A DNA stretch of 64,000 nucleotides, from assembly GCA_016110215.1 (NCBI GenBank), contig JADWQD010000010.1:1054001-1118000 (forward strand), written 5' to 3'. Shown in pieces: positions 32,105 to 43,600 of the stretch; positions within the stretch are counted from its first letter, which is position 1; each line of letters begins with the position of its first letter. The stretch comes from Capronia americana. Lineage: Eukaryota; Ascomycota; Eurotiomycetes; Chaetothyriales; Herpotrichiellaceae. The position numbers and the translations under genes are program-made. The notes under the pieces are model-generated. The model did not search any database. It saw only the letters and a program-made list of their open reading frames with translations, and was not told the DNA's origin.

Positions 32105-34294
32105 TCAACTTGCTTCTCCGGCTAACTGAATACCGGGACACAGCCTTAGACAGCTCAGAAGGTCGTCAACCCTGACTCGAGCAAAAGCCTGATTCACGTC
32201 GTCCAGACCAATACCAACAAGTACATCATCTCCCAAGTACCCGGTCCCCAGCTGAGACATGTAGTCGACGTCGTCATTGTCTTCCTCCTGGCTGGCGGCT
32301 GCAGAATGAGGTCTCCACGTCCACGCTAGACTTGGCGTGTATGTAAAGTACGCTGAGCTCTTGTCGAACTCGTCGTCTTCACCGATTTCCCGTTTATGCA
32401 CACCTCTTCTCACCACTTTCCCCTGTCCCTCTCCGTAGGGCATCCTCATGGTAGTATTCGACTCTGTCTTCACGTCTTCTTCTCCCCCGGCTGGCCAATT
32501 CTCCTCCTTGGTCCATGGCTTCGCCCACTCGTCCCTCATCAACAACGGCGAGCGACTAACACCTAAGATCTGGAATGGCTCTCTTCCCTCCCACACAACC
32601 ACGTACCTTTCGTACCGCAAGGGTAGGTCCAGCTCGTTACTGAACTTCCGATGGATAATCGCGAAGTGTACGGAGCGACCGGCGTCCACAGAACCTATCG
32701 TCTCATTTCCATTGCCATGGTCATTGGTAAAGCCGTCATCTTGGCACGCTGGATCGGTGCGAGCTTGTGCTCTCGTACACAAAATTAGCCGCAAAGAATT
32801 GGAGCCCTGGTGCCAGTGGCCGATACTGCCGAAAGAGTCTTCGAAGTCCCCTTCTTTAGCCGAAAAGCAGGATTGCTCGTCCGGATGAGTGAGGTTTGGC
32901 GTGGTGAAGCCGTTGCCGATGAGTTTGGAGAATGTTCGACCTCCGTTTCTGCCCCTTTCCACCCACGTTCTCTTCTCTTTCGTCATCGGTCTCGTTGTTG
33001 AGTTCCTCACATGGCCCATGGTATTCGTGACATTCGTATACGCGGTACTTTGCGTGTGGTTCCCCCCAAGCCCGAGTCTCGCAAGCCCTTCTAGGTCTTG
33101 TCCCAGATCGAGTCCAGCTTCATCTTCACGTAGCAGAGGATCACCCAGCAGGTCAAATTGCACATACGCCTCTTCAACATTCGGAAACCACAACACCCAG
33201 TTCTTCTCCACGCTGGCTCGACTCCCTCTTGGATTCCTGGTGATCTCCGTGAGGTGAGGATAGCTCATCGACGGCTTAACACCAAGGTTACCACCGGTTT
33301 GGCTCACCTCTCCCCCTTCCTCTTCCCCGTCTCTCCTCACCACGCCTAAAGCCCGATCCTCCCGACTAAGGACCGTCTCAAGCATCGGATAAACGGCTCT
33401 TAAATCAACGATCCAAAGCCCCACGCATCCGTACCGACTCGCACTATTCACCAAAATCAACGGCTCACCTTTCCCACTCCAGAACACCCTGGGATCATGG
33501 AATCCAGGTATATCAGGAAACGCGAGCCACGCACCCTCGCACTTCTCCGCCGGTGTAGGCGGAATGTTTATCTTGAGCGGCTCAGTAATGCACCTTAGTC
33601 CCCCGCCGCTGCCCAGGTGGAGATGGTCGGAAGGCGTGCACGGGCGGGCATCTGGTGGTAGATGAGGCTGAGCTTGAGAAGTGGATGAAGATGAGGGGGA
33701 GGTGGAGGAGGGTTGTTGAGGGAGACAAATGTCCGCGAGACAGATATGAGATTCTTGATGGAAGCCGGACGTCACAACCCGGGAAACGAGGATATATCGC
33801 GCGGGGTGAGCCCAGTAAGGCAAGGGGATGATCGCGGGGTTGAAGAAGCGCGTCCCCGTCTTGACCGTAGTAGAACCTTGCTGTCCGTCCTGGTCCTCAT
33901 CCCGCTTGTCAGGTCCGGATGAAGGTGCAGTTGGGGTGAGGCTGATGTTGAACAGAATGGCAGGGAGTCGGATATGCGAGGTGTGCGGGTTGGCGGGGAG
34001 GGGACACCGCGTGAACTGCTTGATCAGAGGATGTGCCCTTGGGAGGGGCAGAGCGTGTGAGGCAGGCTGATAAGTCGCTGTCCGGCCGGCAGCGAGGTGA
34101 GGATCAGTAGAAGCGTTGTGGAGGAGCGTGATCTTCGCGCTGCTGGAGAGCTCTCTCTGCAGCGCCGCCCGGAGGAGCGCATCTTGCGATGATTGGAGGA
34201 CACCCGTGTCTGAGAGGACGCGGAGAAAGACGAGGAGGACGAGGAGGACGACCGCTGGGAGCAGGAATCGGCGTGCTGAAGGGAGTGTGAGCAT
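32105..34294 (-). CDS. Type II membrane protein, possible propeller-type glycosyltransferase-like enzyme
   Basis: Single exon, 729 residues from the ATG at 34294; the longer frame to 34345 starts with a non-ATG codon. A short basic N-terminus (MLTLPSARR) is followed by one hydrophobic segment (FLLPAVVLLVLLVFLRVL), the layout of a Golgi type II protein. The lumenal part has HDPRVFWSGKGEPLILVNS near the middle, EKNWVLWFPN and RYERYVVVWEG further on, and several N-glycosylation sequons. The DPR...EKNW spacing reminds me of five-bladed-propeller enzymes such as fungal beta-1,2-mannosyltransferases and mannoside phosphorylase-like folds; that link is inference from motif memory only. Long Ser/Pro-rich loops separate the blocks. 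No operon-like context helps. Confidence 0.55.
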   Translation of the reverse strand: MLTLPSARRFLLPAVVLLVLLVFLRVLSDTGVLQSSQDALLRAALQRELSSSAKITLLHNASTDPHLAAGRTATYQPASHALPLPRAHPLIKQFTRCPLPANPHTSHIRLPAILFNISLTPTAPSSGPDKRDEDQDGQQGSTTVKTGTRFFNPAIIPLPYWAHPARYILVSRVVTSGFHQESHICLADICLPQQPSSTSPSSSSTSQAQPHLPPDARPCTPSDHLHLGSGGGLRCITEPLKINIPPTPAEKCEGAWLAFPDIPGFHDPRVFWSGKGEPLILVNSASRYGCVGLWIVDLRAVYPMLETVLSREDRALGVVRRDGEEEGGEVSQTGGNLGVKPSMSYPHLTEITRNPRGSRASVEKNWVLWFPNVEEAYVQFDLLGDPLLREDEAGLDLGQDLEGLARLGLGGNHTQSTAYTNVTNTMGHVRNSTTRPMTKEKRTWVERGRNGGRTFSKLIGNGFTTPNLTHPDEQSCFSAKEGDFEDSFGSIGHWHQGSNSLRLILCTRAQARTDPACQDDGFTNDHGNGNETIGSVDAGRSVHFAIIHRKFSNELDLPLRYERYVVVWEGREPFQILGVSRSPLLMRDEWAKPWTKEENWPAGGEEDVKTESNTTMRMPYGEGQGKVVRRGVHKREIGEDDEFDKSSAYFTYTPSLAWTWRPHSAAASQEEDNDDVDYMSQLGTGYLGDDVLVGIGLDDVNQAFARVRVDDLLSCLRLCPGIQLAGEAS

Positions 34295-34345
34295 CGTGAC
34301 GGGTGTTGTTGACTGCCTTGGGTGCAGACTGAGAGGCCCGGTCAA

Positions 34346-34719
34346 GGTTGGGATGAAGCTATCAAGAGATATAAACGTTCGCTAGGTGAGCGATCGGGCC
34401 AGAGCATTCACGGCAGCTGTCGAGGTCATTGCACGTCATCGCGGAGTCAAAGTAATGAAGGCATTGCCTGCAAGAGATTCTGCTGGTATGCAAAACATCA
34501 GAGTCTGGTTGTTCTCTTCCCTACAGTTGCCGCCCAGTCCCAAAACATGCAGGCAGCCATCTATGTCTTCTCTTCACAATAGACCAGCCGTATACCACTT
34601 TTATCATAGTTCATATCCCATGCCATCATTATACGCCATCGCTCAGTTCTGGTAACTGCTATACAATTGCAATATCAGAATGTCCTTCACTACGCTGCCG
34701 ACCAAGACAGCAAGTTTGA
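34346..34719. other. Short intergenic region
   Basis: About 370 bases (425 counted from the true ATG at 34294) between the type II membrane protein start and the MFS stop, both minus. No feature recognised. Confidence 0.5.
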
Positions 34720-36473
34720 TTACGCGTCTTCATCCTCCGACTTGTCAGACTCATCCTCTTCGTCGCTGGTCTCCCAGCCTTCAGCCTCGAGACCTGGTGA
34801 TCTTATGCCGAAGCTTAGCAAGAAGCCGACAAGAGCGACGCCGCCAAAAACGCCAAATGCGAGAGCTTCCCCTTTCGGAGAAACTTTAGTAGCAAGCGAG
34901 AAGAGACCGCCAGACACGAATGGACCGACGGCTCGACCTGCTGCCGATAGCGTTTGGGCTAGTCCGTTGAGTGTACCTAGCACAGAGTGGTTTGGAGCGG
35001 AATTGGTGATCTAGACAACGTTGTCAGCTGAGTGGTCCACATGTGCTTTCCCAGGTGGCTCACTAGTAGCAAGGCACTTGTCAGGCCTCCGACGGCCGCA
35101 ACCGTCTTGATCAAAAGAACAACACAGATCTCGATCCACAACCATACGATGCCCTTCGTCCCAGCGGGGCCATCGGCGTCATTCTTGTATCCAACCCAAG
35201 GCATGAGGACGTAGGCAATCACAAATCCTGCCAGTCCTGCTCTATAAGCCCATCTATTGCCCATATGATCCCGCAACTTCCCAAAGATACCGACTTGGAA
35301 TAGAATGGTGACCACCCCAGCGAAGGCAAGTGACAGCCCGATTTCTTCCGGATCAAGAGCTCGTCCTGTCGGGGGCGCGGCCTGTGCGAAAATTGGGTAG
35401 AGCGAGTTGAATGAAATGTTTGACAGTTGAAAGATGAGATAAGTGAGCAGTAGTAATACAGTATCTCGATTGAGGACATCACTGCTCTTCAGTTCCTCCG
35501 CCGCTGCAAAGAAGTTGGGGGGTTCGGAGTCGCCTTCCGCGTCTTCATCCTCCGAGACTTCCTCGACGCCGTCAACCTGGGGTTGGCTGTGCTTCTTGCC
35601 TTTGTGTCTCAGATAGTGCGGCCTGCTGGAAGCTGTGAATTCCCAAATCCAGACGAACAGGTGTTTGACCCTTCGGCCTAGGGGCGGCAGATATTGTGCC
35701 TCCTCCAGACTTTCTTCGAGGAAAATCGCAGTAAGGGCCAGATCCACCACCAGTATTGCAGCGGACAGCAGGTTCGGAAGAAGGAAAGGGTATTTATTCG
35801 GCTTCGATTTGTTGAAAGGATTCCGCGGGGAGACCAGCATACCCCCAATAACAGGACCTGTTATACCCCCAAGACCATAGAGAACCGGCAGGTACGTGAA
35901 AGCCTTGGACTGGTTGCTGCGATCCGTGATTTCACCTAGACAGGTTGACACAACGCCTTGATTGCCGTTCAACAGTCCCATCAGAGCTTGTACCGCGATG
36001 GCTTGAGGCAGTGTCTTCACAAAGCCGAAGCCAATAAAGCAGACGGCGGTGAAGAACGTGCCGAGGAGTATGACAGGCTTCCTCCCAATATGATCTGACA
36101 GCCAGCCCCAGAAGAAGTTTGTCGCCAGCTGCGCCAGCGCAAAGGCGGAGGCTATCGTTCCCACGTATACACCCACTTGCCCAGGTTTCACTTCGGGAAA
36201 CGTCGACGCCATAGAAGGTAGGTAGGGGCTGATGGAGTTAAGGGCGGTCTGTTCGCACAGTGCTATGACGGCCAGTATGGCCATCTGTTTCTTCGGCAAA
36301 GGAGAGCTGCGACTATGGTCTTCGTTGCCATTGTGGAGGTCGTGACTCGAGGAGTTGGAAGAGTCGGATAGGGGCCGTCCTCGAGATTTGGGAGGAGATA
36401 TACCCCCGAAGGTCTGGTAGTGAGGTGTTGAGGACTTGCGGCGCAGCAGAGGTGCATGGTCTGAAGGTCTCAT
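34720..36473 (-). CDS. Major facilitator superfamily transporter
   Basis: Two exons, 35064-36473 and 34720-35010, giving 566 residues; the intron falls at TSALLL|ITNSAPN in frame. It has a cytosolic N-terminus of about 70 residues, then 12 predicted membrane segments. The MFS loop 2-3 signature is WGWLSDHIGRKPVIL. The motif GLLNGNQGVVSTCLGEITD in the fourth-fifth segment and GPVIGGMLV follow. A hydrophilic central loop holds an acidic stretch (EEVSEDEDAEGDSEPPN), and the C-terminus is acidic (TSDEEDESDKSEDEDA). This matches the fungal family related to yeast YCR023C and plant ZIF-like carriers, proton-coupled exporters. The substrate is unknown. It lies next to the FAD monooxygenase on the same strand, 648 bases away. 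Confidence 0.93.
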
Positions 36474-37121
36474 AGCTTTGAAGCAAATGGTTGACTAGGG
36501 CATCGGGAGGTTCGCGAGCAGGCGGGGTGAGGCTGGATGTCGCAGTTGGTACGATCACAATATACACACCCAGAACGTCAAAGATAAAAGGAGTGGTCGT
36601 GGTACAGCCGTCTTTGGTCGAGGAGGGATGCGGGATTGGAATGGCTGTCGTCAGGAAGAATCTCGCTACTGTTAATTGCGAGCAGTAAGAGGCATGCATG
36701 CGCCGAGATGCGATCGACTCGAGCCAGGAAGCCGCGCCATCGCTTACTTACGTCATAGGCGAAGCTTCAGAAGGCACCTAGCGGGCGGATGTGGATGTGG
36801 CCCTGCTAGTAGCGAATATTGGGGACTTCAACAGTTCATTTCTGCGCCATATGTATTTCGTACTGTGCTACGAATCGGACAACACAACAGTGCACTGCTC
36901 CAGGTTTTGGGCTCCGCTTGTATGTCATGCAATAACCTGGTTGGGCCTGGCACAGCTCACGATGCCCAAACCATACCGCTGGCGGGAACGATGCTCTAAA
37001 AACCACTGCCTTACCAAACAAAGAGCGCCTTCTCAAGTGGTAATTCAAGGCGTCGATCAGAGAACGAGCCGCCACCAACTGCTTTCAACATCTCCAGGGT
37101 ATCTGTTGTCTCCAGGGACCT
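36474..37121. other. Intergenic region upstream of the MFS gene
   Basis: 648 bases holding the MFS promoter and the monooxygenase 3' end. Two overlapping plus-strand frames here show no family resemblance. Confidence 0.5.
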
Positions 37122-38533
37122 TCACTCGGCCCCTACCACTGCAACCTGCTCCACGTGCGAGGTAGCGCTATTCTTGCTATCCTGAGCACCATTCGAGGCC
37201 GACCCGGTCTTGTAATGCTGAGTAAAGTCGTACATAAGTGCCATAGGCGATCGCATGAACTCGATCTGCGCTTTGTGGTCGTCTTTCAAATCGTTGAGGA
37301 GTTTGAGGAAGGGGTCGGTTTCAAGCGCCTTGTCTGGATCTTGCGTGTACAACCGCTTGATATTGTCCGTGGAAACCGGATCCACGATGGTTTGATATTT
37401 TTGCCGGCGAATTTCAGAGTATTTGTCGAGGATACTCTCATCGGCCTTTCCCTCGTATATTCCAATCAGGCACTCGTATAGCCCTTCGATGTCAACAAGA
37501 CCGCCTGTGAGTCCGAGACCACCGAATGGATTGCAGACTGTGTGTAACGTCAGGGCTGATTTGAGGAGTCATTGAGGAGTGGGACTTACTGTGTGCAGCA
37601 TCTGCAGCTAGCAGGAATCTCCCTACCCGCATACTCTGTACTAGTCGCTGGTGGATTTTATAGGGACTGATAGCCGCAAGCTCATACTGTCCAGGATCGG
37701 GGCTTCCGGGGAACATGGCTTTGAACTTCATCGGTTGGCGTGCGATCATCTCTTCTCTGGAAAGTCCTTCAATTTCGCCATAACTGCAGCGCCACCAACC
37801 GCTGCCATCGGCGTTCTTGGTCAGACGCGCGACCATGTGCCAATGTTCGGGATGGATGAAGAAGTTGGCGTCGTCGTAGCCGTACTTCTCGAAAGGATAT
37901 GCCACCTGAACAGCGTTAGAGACGGAGGTTTCGTCGCGAAACCACGGAGCTTACATTGGTTGCCACGATTTGTCTATCCCAAGTATACCCAGGAAAGTCC
38001 TTCGAACCATATAACTTCCTCCGTACCGTGCTCGAAGCACCGTCACAGCCGACAATGTAGGTTGCTTCAAGCCGTTTCTGGCCTTCGGGCGTTTCGACGT
38101 CCACCCAAGCCTTTTCCTTGTCCTGGCCAAGGTCCACCACCTTGTGATTGAAGAATACCTCGAGTGAAGGCTGTTGGATGGCATGCCGATACAGTAATCG
38201 ATCGAGCTGTGCCAAGGGCATGCATGCTAGCCGGTCGGGATCATCGTTCATCAGACTATTGTCCATGCCGGCAAGATAGGTACCGTCGAGCTTTCGCCAA
38301 CACATCTTGACCGGGTCGAAGCCGTCTTTTCGTATGTCGTCGATGACTCCAGCGGTTCGTAGTGCGTGAGCAGCCGGTGGCCCGTAGTATGCCGCACGCG
38401 GAGAGTCGTCCAGTTCAGCAGCGGCCTCTAAGACATGAACTTTGACCCCTTTCTTTGCCAGCATCAGGCCGAGTAGCAAGCCAGAAGGTCCAGCACCAAC
38501 AATAATGACCCAAGGCTTTTCAGAATTCGCCAT
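37122..38533 (-). CDS. FAD-dependent aromatic-type monooxygenase
   Basis: Three exons, 37955-38533, 37590-37905 and 37122-37537, giving 436 residues; frame holds at ATN|VAYP and AAH|ICNPFG. It belongs to flavin monooxygenases of the PHBH/salicylate hydroxylase type: the dinucleotide fold IIVGAGPSGLLLGLMLAKKG at the N-terminus ending in LEA, the DG motif GCDGASSTVRRK near 165, and the second FAD motif as AADAAHICNPFGGLGLTGG near 298. The usual Gly of GD is Ala here. Such enzymes hydroxylate aromatic rings with NAD(P)H and O2. No signal or membrane segment, so cytosolic or peroxisomal. It is divergent from the CMD-family gene across 828 bases and next to an MFS carrier, suggesting a shared catabolic task. 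Substrate unknown. Confidence 0.93.
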
Positions 38534-39361
38534 CTTGGAAGTCTGTGTGACAAATTACGAGCAGAGAGGTTCGGGAAGAAGGGAAGTCAGAGAGTGGTGG
38601 AAGGCAGACGTCGCTCTTGGATCCCCTGTCGCCTTCTTTTCTTATATCTGGCAGTGGACCACCTAAGCCCCGCGCTTGGTCTTGATGTTGCTGTCATATC
38701 AGGAGACCAAGACGATCTCGAACGTGTGCCGAGTATTATGGGGGATTCTCCGGTCGGTCTCCATGTGGAGAAACCACCATCAGAGTGGCCTTGGTGAGGT
38801 TGTCTCGGCCAGCATCACGAGGTGGGGCAGTCCTTGGGCGGTCCCCGGAGAGTCCTCGATAGGATCCAGAGCTGATTCCGCAGGTGATAGCAACGCAGAA
38901 GCAACTTGTAACCTTTTGCAGAGTAGGCGTGAACGGCGGCGACGAGCGTGTTTCTCCAAGTGATGCTTAACTAGTACCATGTGTAGCAAGATTCATCCCA
39001 TGCTCCCTGCAGGTATCGATAGCAGCCCCGCACAATTTAAGCATGGGGTCTTAACTAACAAGCAGGAGTTTGAGCGGCTACAGAGTGTCAAATACGGAGT
39101 ACTTGCCCACCTGCAGGTACCTAGGCACCTAGGGTACTTGACAAACTCTGAGTGACAATAGTACTGTAGCAGTGACAATAGTGGGGCTTCTCCAGGCTGT
39201 TCAATTACAGCAACCAATTTCTCACCCCAAGCTGAATGTTGCCTCAAAGTCTCCTCATTCCCCGACAGTGTGAAAGGAAGGATTGTGCGATACCGTGAAG
39301 ACTCTTGCAGACTGTCGGTATCGAAGTCGCTCACCTCTAATTACATCATTTCCACAAGACA
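38534..39361. promoter_or_regulatory. Shared divergent promoter of monooxygenase and CMD genes
   Basis: 828 bases between divergent starts. It carries a 12-bp direct repeat (39151-39182), a 10-bp palindrome ACCTGCAGGT near 39109, a CCTAGG-containing imperfect inverted repeat (39117-39135), and one TACGGAGTA (39093-39101). Confidence 0.65.
39151..39182. promoter_or_regulatory. Direct repeat AGTGACAATAGT x2, 20-bp pitch
   Basis: Exact 12-base copies at 39151-39162 and 39171-39182, start-to-start 20 bp or about two helical turns, some 180-210 bases upstream of the CMD start. Candidate factor-binding pair; identity unknown. Confidence 0.5.
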
Positions 39362-39787
39362 ATGGCACATCCGCAAGAGGACAAAGTTGCTGAAGCCCAC
39401 AAGTTATTCTATGATCAGGGCTTCCAGATCCGCAATGAAGTTGCCGGGCCCGAACACGTTCAGCGGTCGCTTCAGAACAACTCGTCTGAGTTCGCCCGGC
39501 CGATGCAAGATCTCGCTACGGAAGTAGGATGGGGGATGATCTGGGCACGTCCTGGGTTAAGCCGCCAGACCAGAAGCTTGTTGAACATAGCCATGCTCTG
39601 CGCTCTCAACCGCATGACCGAGCTTGCTGTGCATGTGAGGGGCGCCGTCACGAACGGTGTGACCGAGACAGAGATTCGGGAGACGTTGATGCAAGTTGCG
39701 ATCTACTGCGGCATGCCTGCAGGTCTTGAAGGAGTGAGAGTAGCGGAAGGAGTGTTGAAGACGCTGCGAGAACAGAAGGAGTCGTGA
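39362..39787 (+). CDS. Carboxymuconolactone decarboxylase-family protein
   Basis: Single exon, 141 residues, ATG at 39362. The helical CMD core is evident: a leader ending LATEVGWGMIWARPGLSRQT, then LLNIAMLCALNRMTELAVHV and the conserved RGAVTNGVTETEIRETLMQV block, AIYCGMPAGLEG and a C-terminal helix. The length is that of stand-alone gamma-carboxymuconolactone decarboxylase, which acts in the bacterial beta-ketoadipate route; many fungal members have other or unknown roles. The AhpD-type CxxC pair is absent, so a peroxidase role is unlikely. It is divergently paired with an aromatic-type FAD monooxygenase, which supports a ring-cleavage or aromatic-degradation function. Cytosolic, no signal seen. 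Confidence 0.92.
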   Translation: MAHPQEDKVAEAHKLFYDQGFQIRNEVAGPEHVQRSLQNNSSEFARPMQDLATEVGWGMIWARPGLSRQTRSLLNIAMLCALNRMTELAVHVRGAVTNGVTETEIRETLMQVAIYCGMPAGLEGVRVAEGVLKTLREQKES

Positions 39788-40697
39788 AGCTTGAAGCTGG
39801 CAAGCAAGCGCCCGGAGTGAGAGACCTCGGGATTCTGCTGCCGCACGTGGAGGCCAGAGAAGACTGAGAAGAGCACATTTATACACCCTCTTTCGGGCTA
39901 TCTCATAAGACGCTCAATGTTTCACCACCGCAATAATTCGAGCTTCCCAAGAACTCGCACTGGGAACGGATGGTAGAGTACGGTTGTCCTCGCTATTGTG
40001 GTTCGAGCGTGCTGTAGTCGCAAAATCGTCCGCATCCCGCTTTGGACCTCAATGGCCGCATAAATGAATGGATTTATTTAAGCACATCCGTGCAGCACCT
40101 CTCGCTTTAAATATCGGTCGAGGGACAGAGTGCACAGTCAGAATGGGGCGAGTCTGGGTTGGTGGCCGTTAGAGATAGCTCAGGCTCTGCAGGCGTCGCC
40201 CACAAGAGCCATGCTGGCGCCCAATCAGCTGGCTTTATGCCCGATTCTGGCCTTCGGCAGCCTTATTCTCCTTCAATTGTATCTCAACTGCGCACCCACT
40301 GCGATCCCGCTGGCTGACACCATGTCTTGCGACAATCGCTCGCTGGCATATTTCAACCACATCTAAATAATTCAGCATCCTGCACACCGATCCCGTGTTT
40401 TTCGGCTCAGCGTTCGCGTCTCGACACCCCTCCCGTATCCGTCCGATATTCTTCCTGGGTGTCGGCGGTCATTGCACATTCGTTGGCGGAGTTGTTAGTC
40501 CTCCTTGAGGCTGCCTTGCGTTTACCTCTCGACAAGACGACCTCCCGTTGTCACAACCCCATGACTCTACGCCGGCCATCACGATTTCCAGCATAGTGAC
40601 TGGTACTCTCGAACATGCCCAGCGACATCCCGAGCCGACCCTGGGTTAACTCTGCTCCTTCGCGCCTCGGTCGCCTTCGACATCCGCTGCGCTGACG
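39788..40697. other. Rom2 upstream region
   Basis: 910 bases holding the CMD 3' end and the rom2 promoter and long leader. Small frames here have no recognisable product. Confidence 0.55.
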
Positions 40698-43600
40698 ATG
40701 GCCAGCTATCAGTCGAACGGACAGCCCTCTGCTTACTACGCTTCGAACAACCATCCTTCGGCCAGCCAGAATGTGCCTTATGGATCACAGTCGATATACC
40801 CTCCGCAATCGTTACAGCGCTCGTCGAGTTTCGATGCGGGAGACGATGAGCGGTACCTCGACGGGGAGCATGACCCACGGCGGGGCGCGCAGCGATATCC
40901 CTCGTACGCTCCGCCGGGCGCAGGAGCAAGTCCCCCTGTGAACAGGTCTCAGTCGGCCAGCATACAATCGTCGGTGTCGATGCCGTTCAGGACAAACACA
41001 CAACATGCCGCACTGGGTGGTTATCACCACCAATATCAAACCCCCAGCGTGCCCGCCCACGCACCGTACAATCCCGCTCAATACCACCAGCAGTCGCAGA
41101 ACACTTATAATCCGCAACTCTATGGTACCGCCCAGTCCGCCCAACCTGCGAGTGCCTACCAACCCTATGTCCCGGCTGCATACGGTAGCCCAGACCTTTC
41201 CCGTCGCACCTCGGTGTTCAACAGCTACGGCTCTTACGATGCGAATTCCCAGTACAACTACTCTTCGTCCCAACCACTTCCGCCGCCGCCTCGCTCTGAT
41301 AATGTCCAATTCCCTAATCCACAAGCGTACGGTGCCTACCAGCACGATATAGCTCAGCAATATCCTGCTCAACATCACCAGGTCTCGGCTCCTTACTCCC
41401 CTCCTGCCCCCGCGCCTCCGCCGCATGGAAGAAACAGCAGTATACCGGAAGAACAATATTCATATCCTACTGGCTCGTCCGTCACCTACTCGTCCTTGAG
41501 TGCCTATCCGTCTCCTGATATAAACCGTAATTCCTCCTTTGCGAGCCGCGTCAGCGCTCAGTCTGCATCGCCCCAGCCTTCCATACCTACACCGCCCAGT
41601 AGGCAGCCTTCGAACCGGTCTCCCCAACGTACGAATACCTTAGGTCGCCATCCGGAAGGTCGGTCGCTGCCGGGTCTTCCGTCAGAGCCTGAGTCGGACA
41701 GTGATTACTTTGCCGGCGCTGACCGCCGGGGTAGTGCACTGAATACCACTTCGGCAGGATATGATGATTTGATGGGTGAGCTTGATAATGCGATAGGGCA
41801 AACCTCCAGGCACACAAGGTCAGGCAGTGATGTCAGACTTCGCCATACTAGAGATGCAGGACAAGACGTTCAGGGACAGCCATCGCCCCAGCCACTACTA
41901 TCACCGGACGAGGCCCCGACGCATCTAAACGGCAATATTGCCTCAACAGGAAACACCTACATCAACTATGGTGCATTTACCGATGACAGCGACGCTGAAG
42001 CTGCTGCCGGGCTGGCGGCCATGCAAGCGCTCGATGAGCAAGAAAGGGTAGAAGACGAGCGCCGGCGTAGTGGCTCAGCTACTCTCTTTCCCACCCAGCT
42101 ACATTCACACGATACGGCTCCCAGGCAATCATCCCAGGAGCAAAGCAGCGACAGTGACTACGCTGGTTATGGTGACTTGAGTCTTGCAGGCGGAGGGTAT
42201 GCGCCCGACATGGCCTATGGTGAACAGGTTGTTTCCAATTACGCTGCGGCCTCTACGGCGATGCCTCAGAGTGAGCTGTACGGTCGGCTGAACGCCAGAA
42301 TGGACTCGGTGCGCAGCTCTGGCGTGTCATCAGAAGGACGAGAATCGCAGACAAGTGGGTTCGAATCGATTCCGCCTGCGGAGAGCCATCATCCCTTCTC
42401 GCCGTCTCAGAACGTTGCTCGGGTAGATACCGGAGGCACTGGCGGCTTGACCGAGCCCAGCCCGCACCCTAGGCGACTGAGTTACGAAGATGGAGACGAA
42501 TCAACATTGATAGACGCAGAAGCTGGTCGGACTTCGGCAAGTTCGAGTCCTTCTCGAGATGATATGCCCGACCTTTTCTTCCATCCCGGAATGAGCCAGC
42601 ACCGACCTCTTCCGCCTCCTCCGTCACACTCAGATCCTGGCCTGCGGCTTCCGCATTTACTACCTACCAGCACCCATACGCAGCAGAGTCGTTTCTCACA
42701 TTATGACCAGAGCAACGCTCGTGGCTATCCGACCGCTCCGGATGCTTACCCTAATTCATTGCTCACCCCGACAACTGTGCCTCGGTCGACTTCCTTGTCA
42801 AGCACCCGGAGTGCCCCTAAAATAACTGAACAGGTGTATCGATCTAAGACGGATGCAGACCGTCAACGGATTCTACGGCAGCAGGGACGGCCGATGTCTG
42901 ACTTGTACGACATCGCCAGTCCGCAGTCTGCTATGGCGCTGGATCTGCCTGCAATTCCCAAGAAGCGGTACAACCCGTCCAAGCTTACGAACGATCAGTT
43001 CAAGAAGTGTTCGGAACCGTGGGCACTCAGTTCGATTTTGGATTGGATCAAGGAGTTGGCTGAAGAAGAAGTCGATCTCAAAGAGGCTAACATTGCCGAA
43101 GGCATCGTCGCTCTCTTTATGAATAAGGTTCCGACTATGTACATCACGGAAGCTGAAGCGCTGGGAGAGCGTGTTGTTAAGGAGATGCTGGACGCAAATG
43201 CTCTTGTGAAGGACGAAGAATGGGTCAAATTTGGACCGGGGACCATGTCCGGCGTTCTATACCAGTTGACCGGTAGCGGGTGTTACTCATCGAAGTTGCA
43301 CTTGTATCACACCAAGGGCCGGTGTTACTCGTATCACTGCATGAGGACGCTCAAAAGGCTTGATCTCGATACGCTGCCCGTCGAGAAGAAGTCGGAAGAC
43401 TGGGCCACGTTTTACAAGCTGAAAAAGGAGGACATTGAGACCCATGACAAGAAGGAGATCGAACGGCAAAATGTTCTGCACGAAGTGGTCACCAGTGAAG
43501 ACATTTTCATCAGCCAGTTGGACGTGCTCCGAGAGCTTTATCGAGACCGGCTGGCTGCTGCGAATCCACCTATTATCCCGGCCAAGAAACTTCCGAACTT

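Noticed and set aside
39009..39334. Minus-strand frame in the divergent promoter
   Set aside because: Looks mildly protein-like at its start but degenerates, and overlaps the direct repeat and palindromes; more likely promoter DNA.
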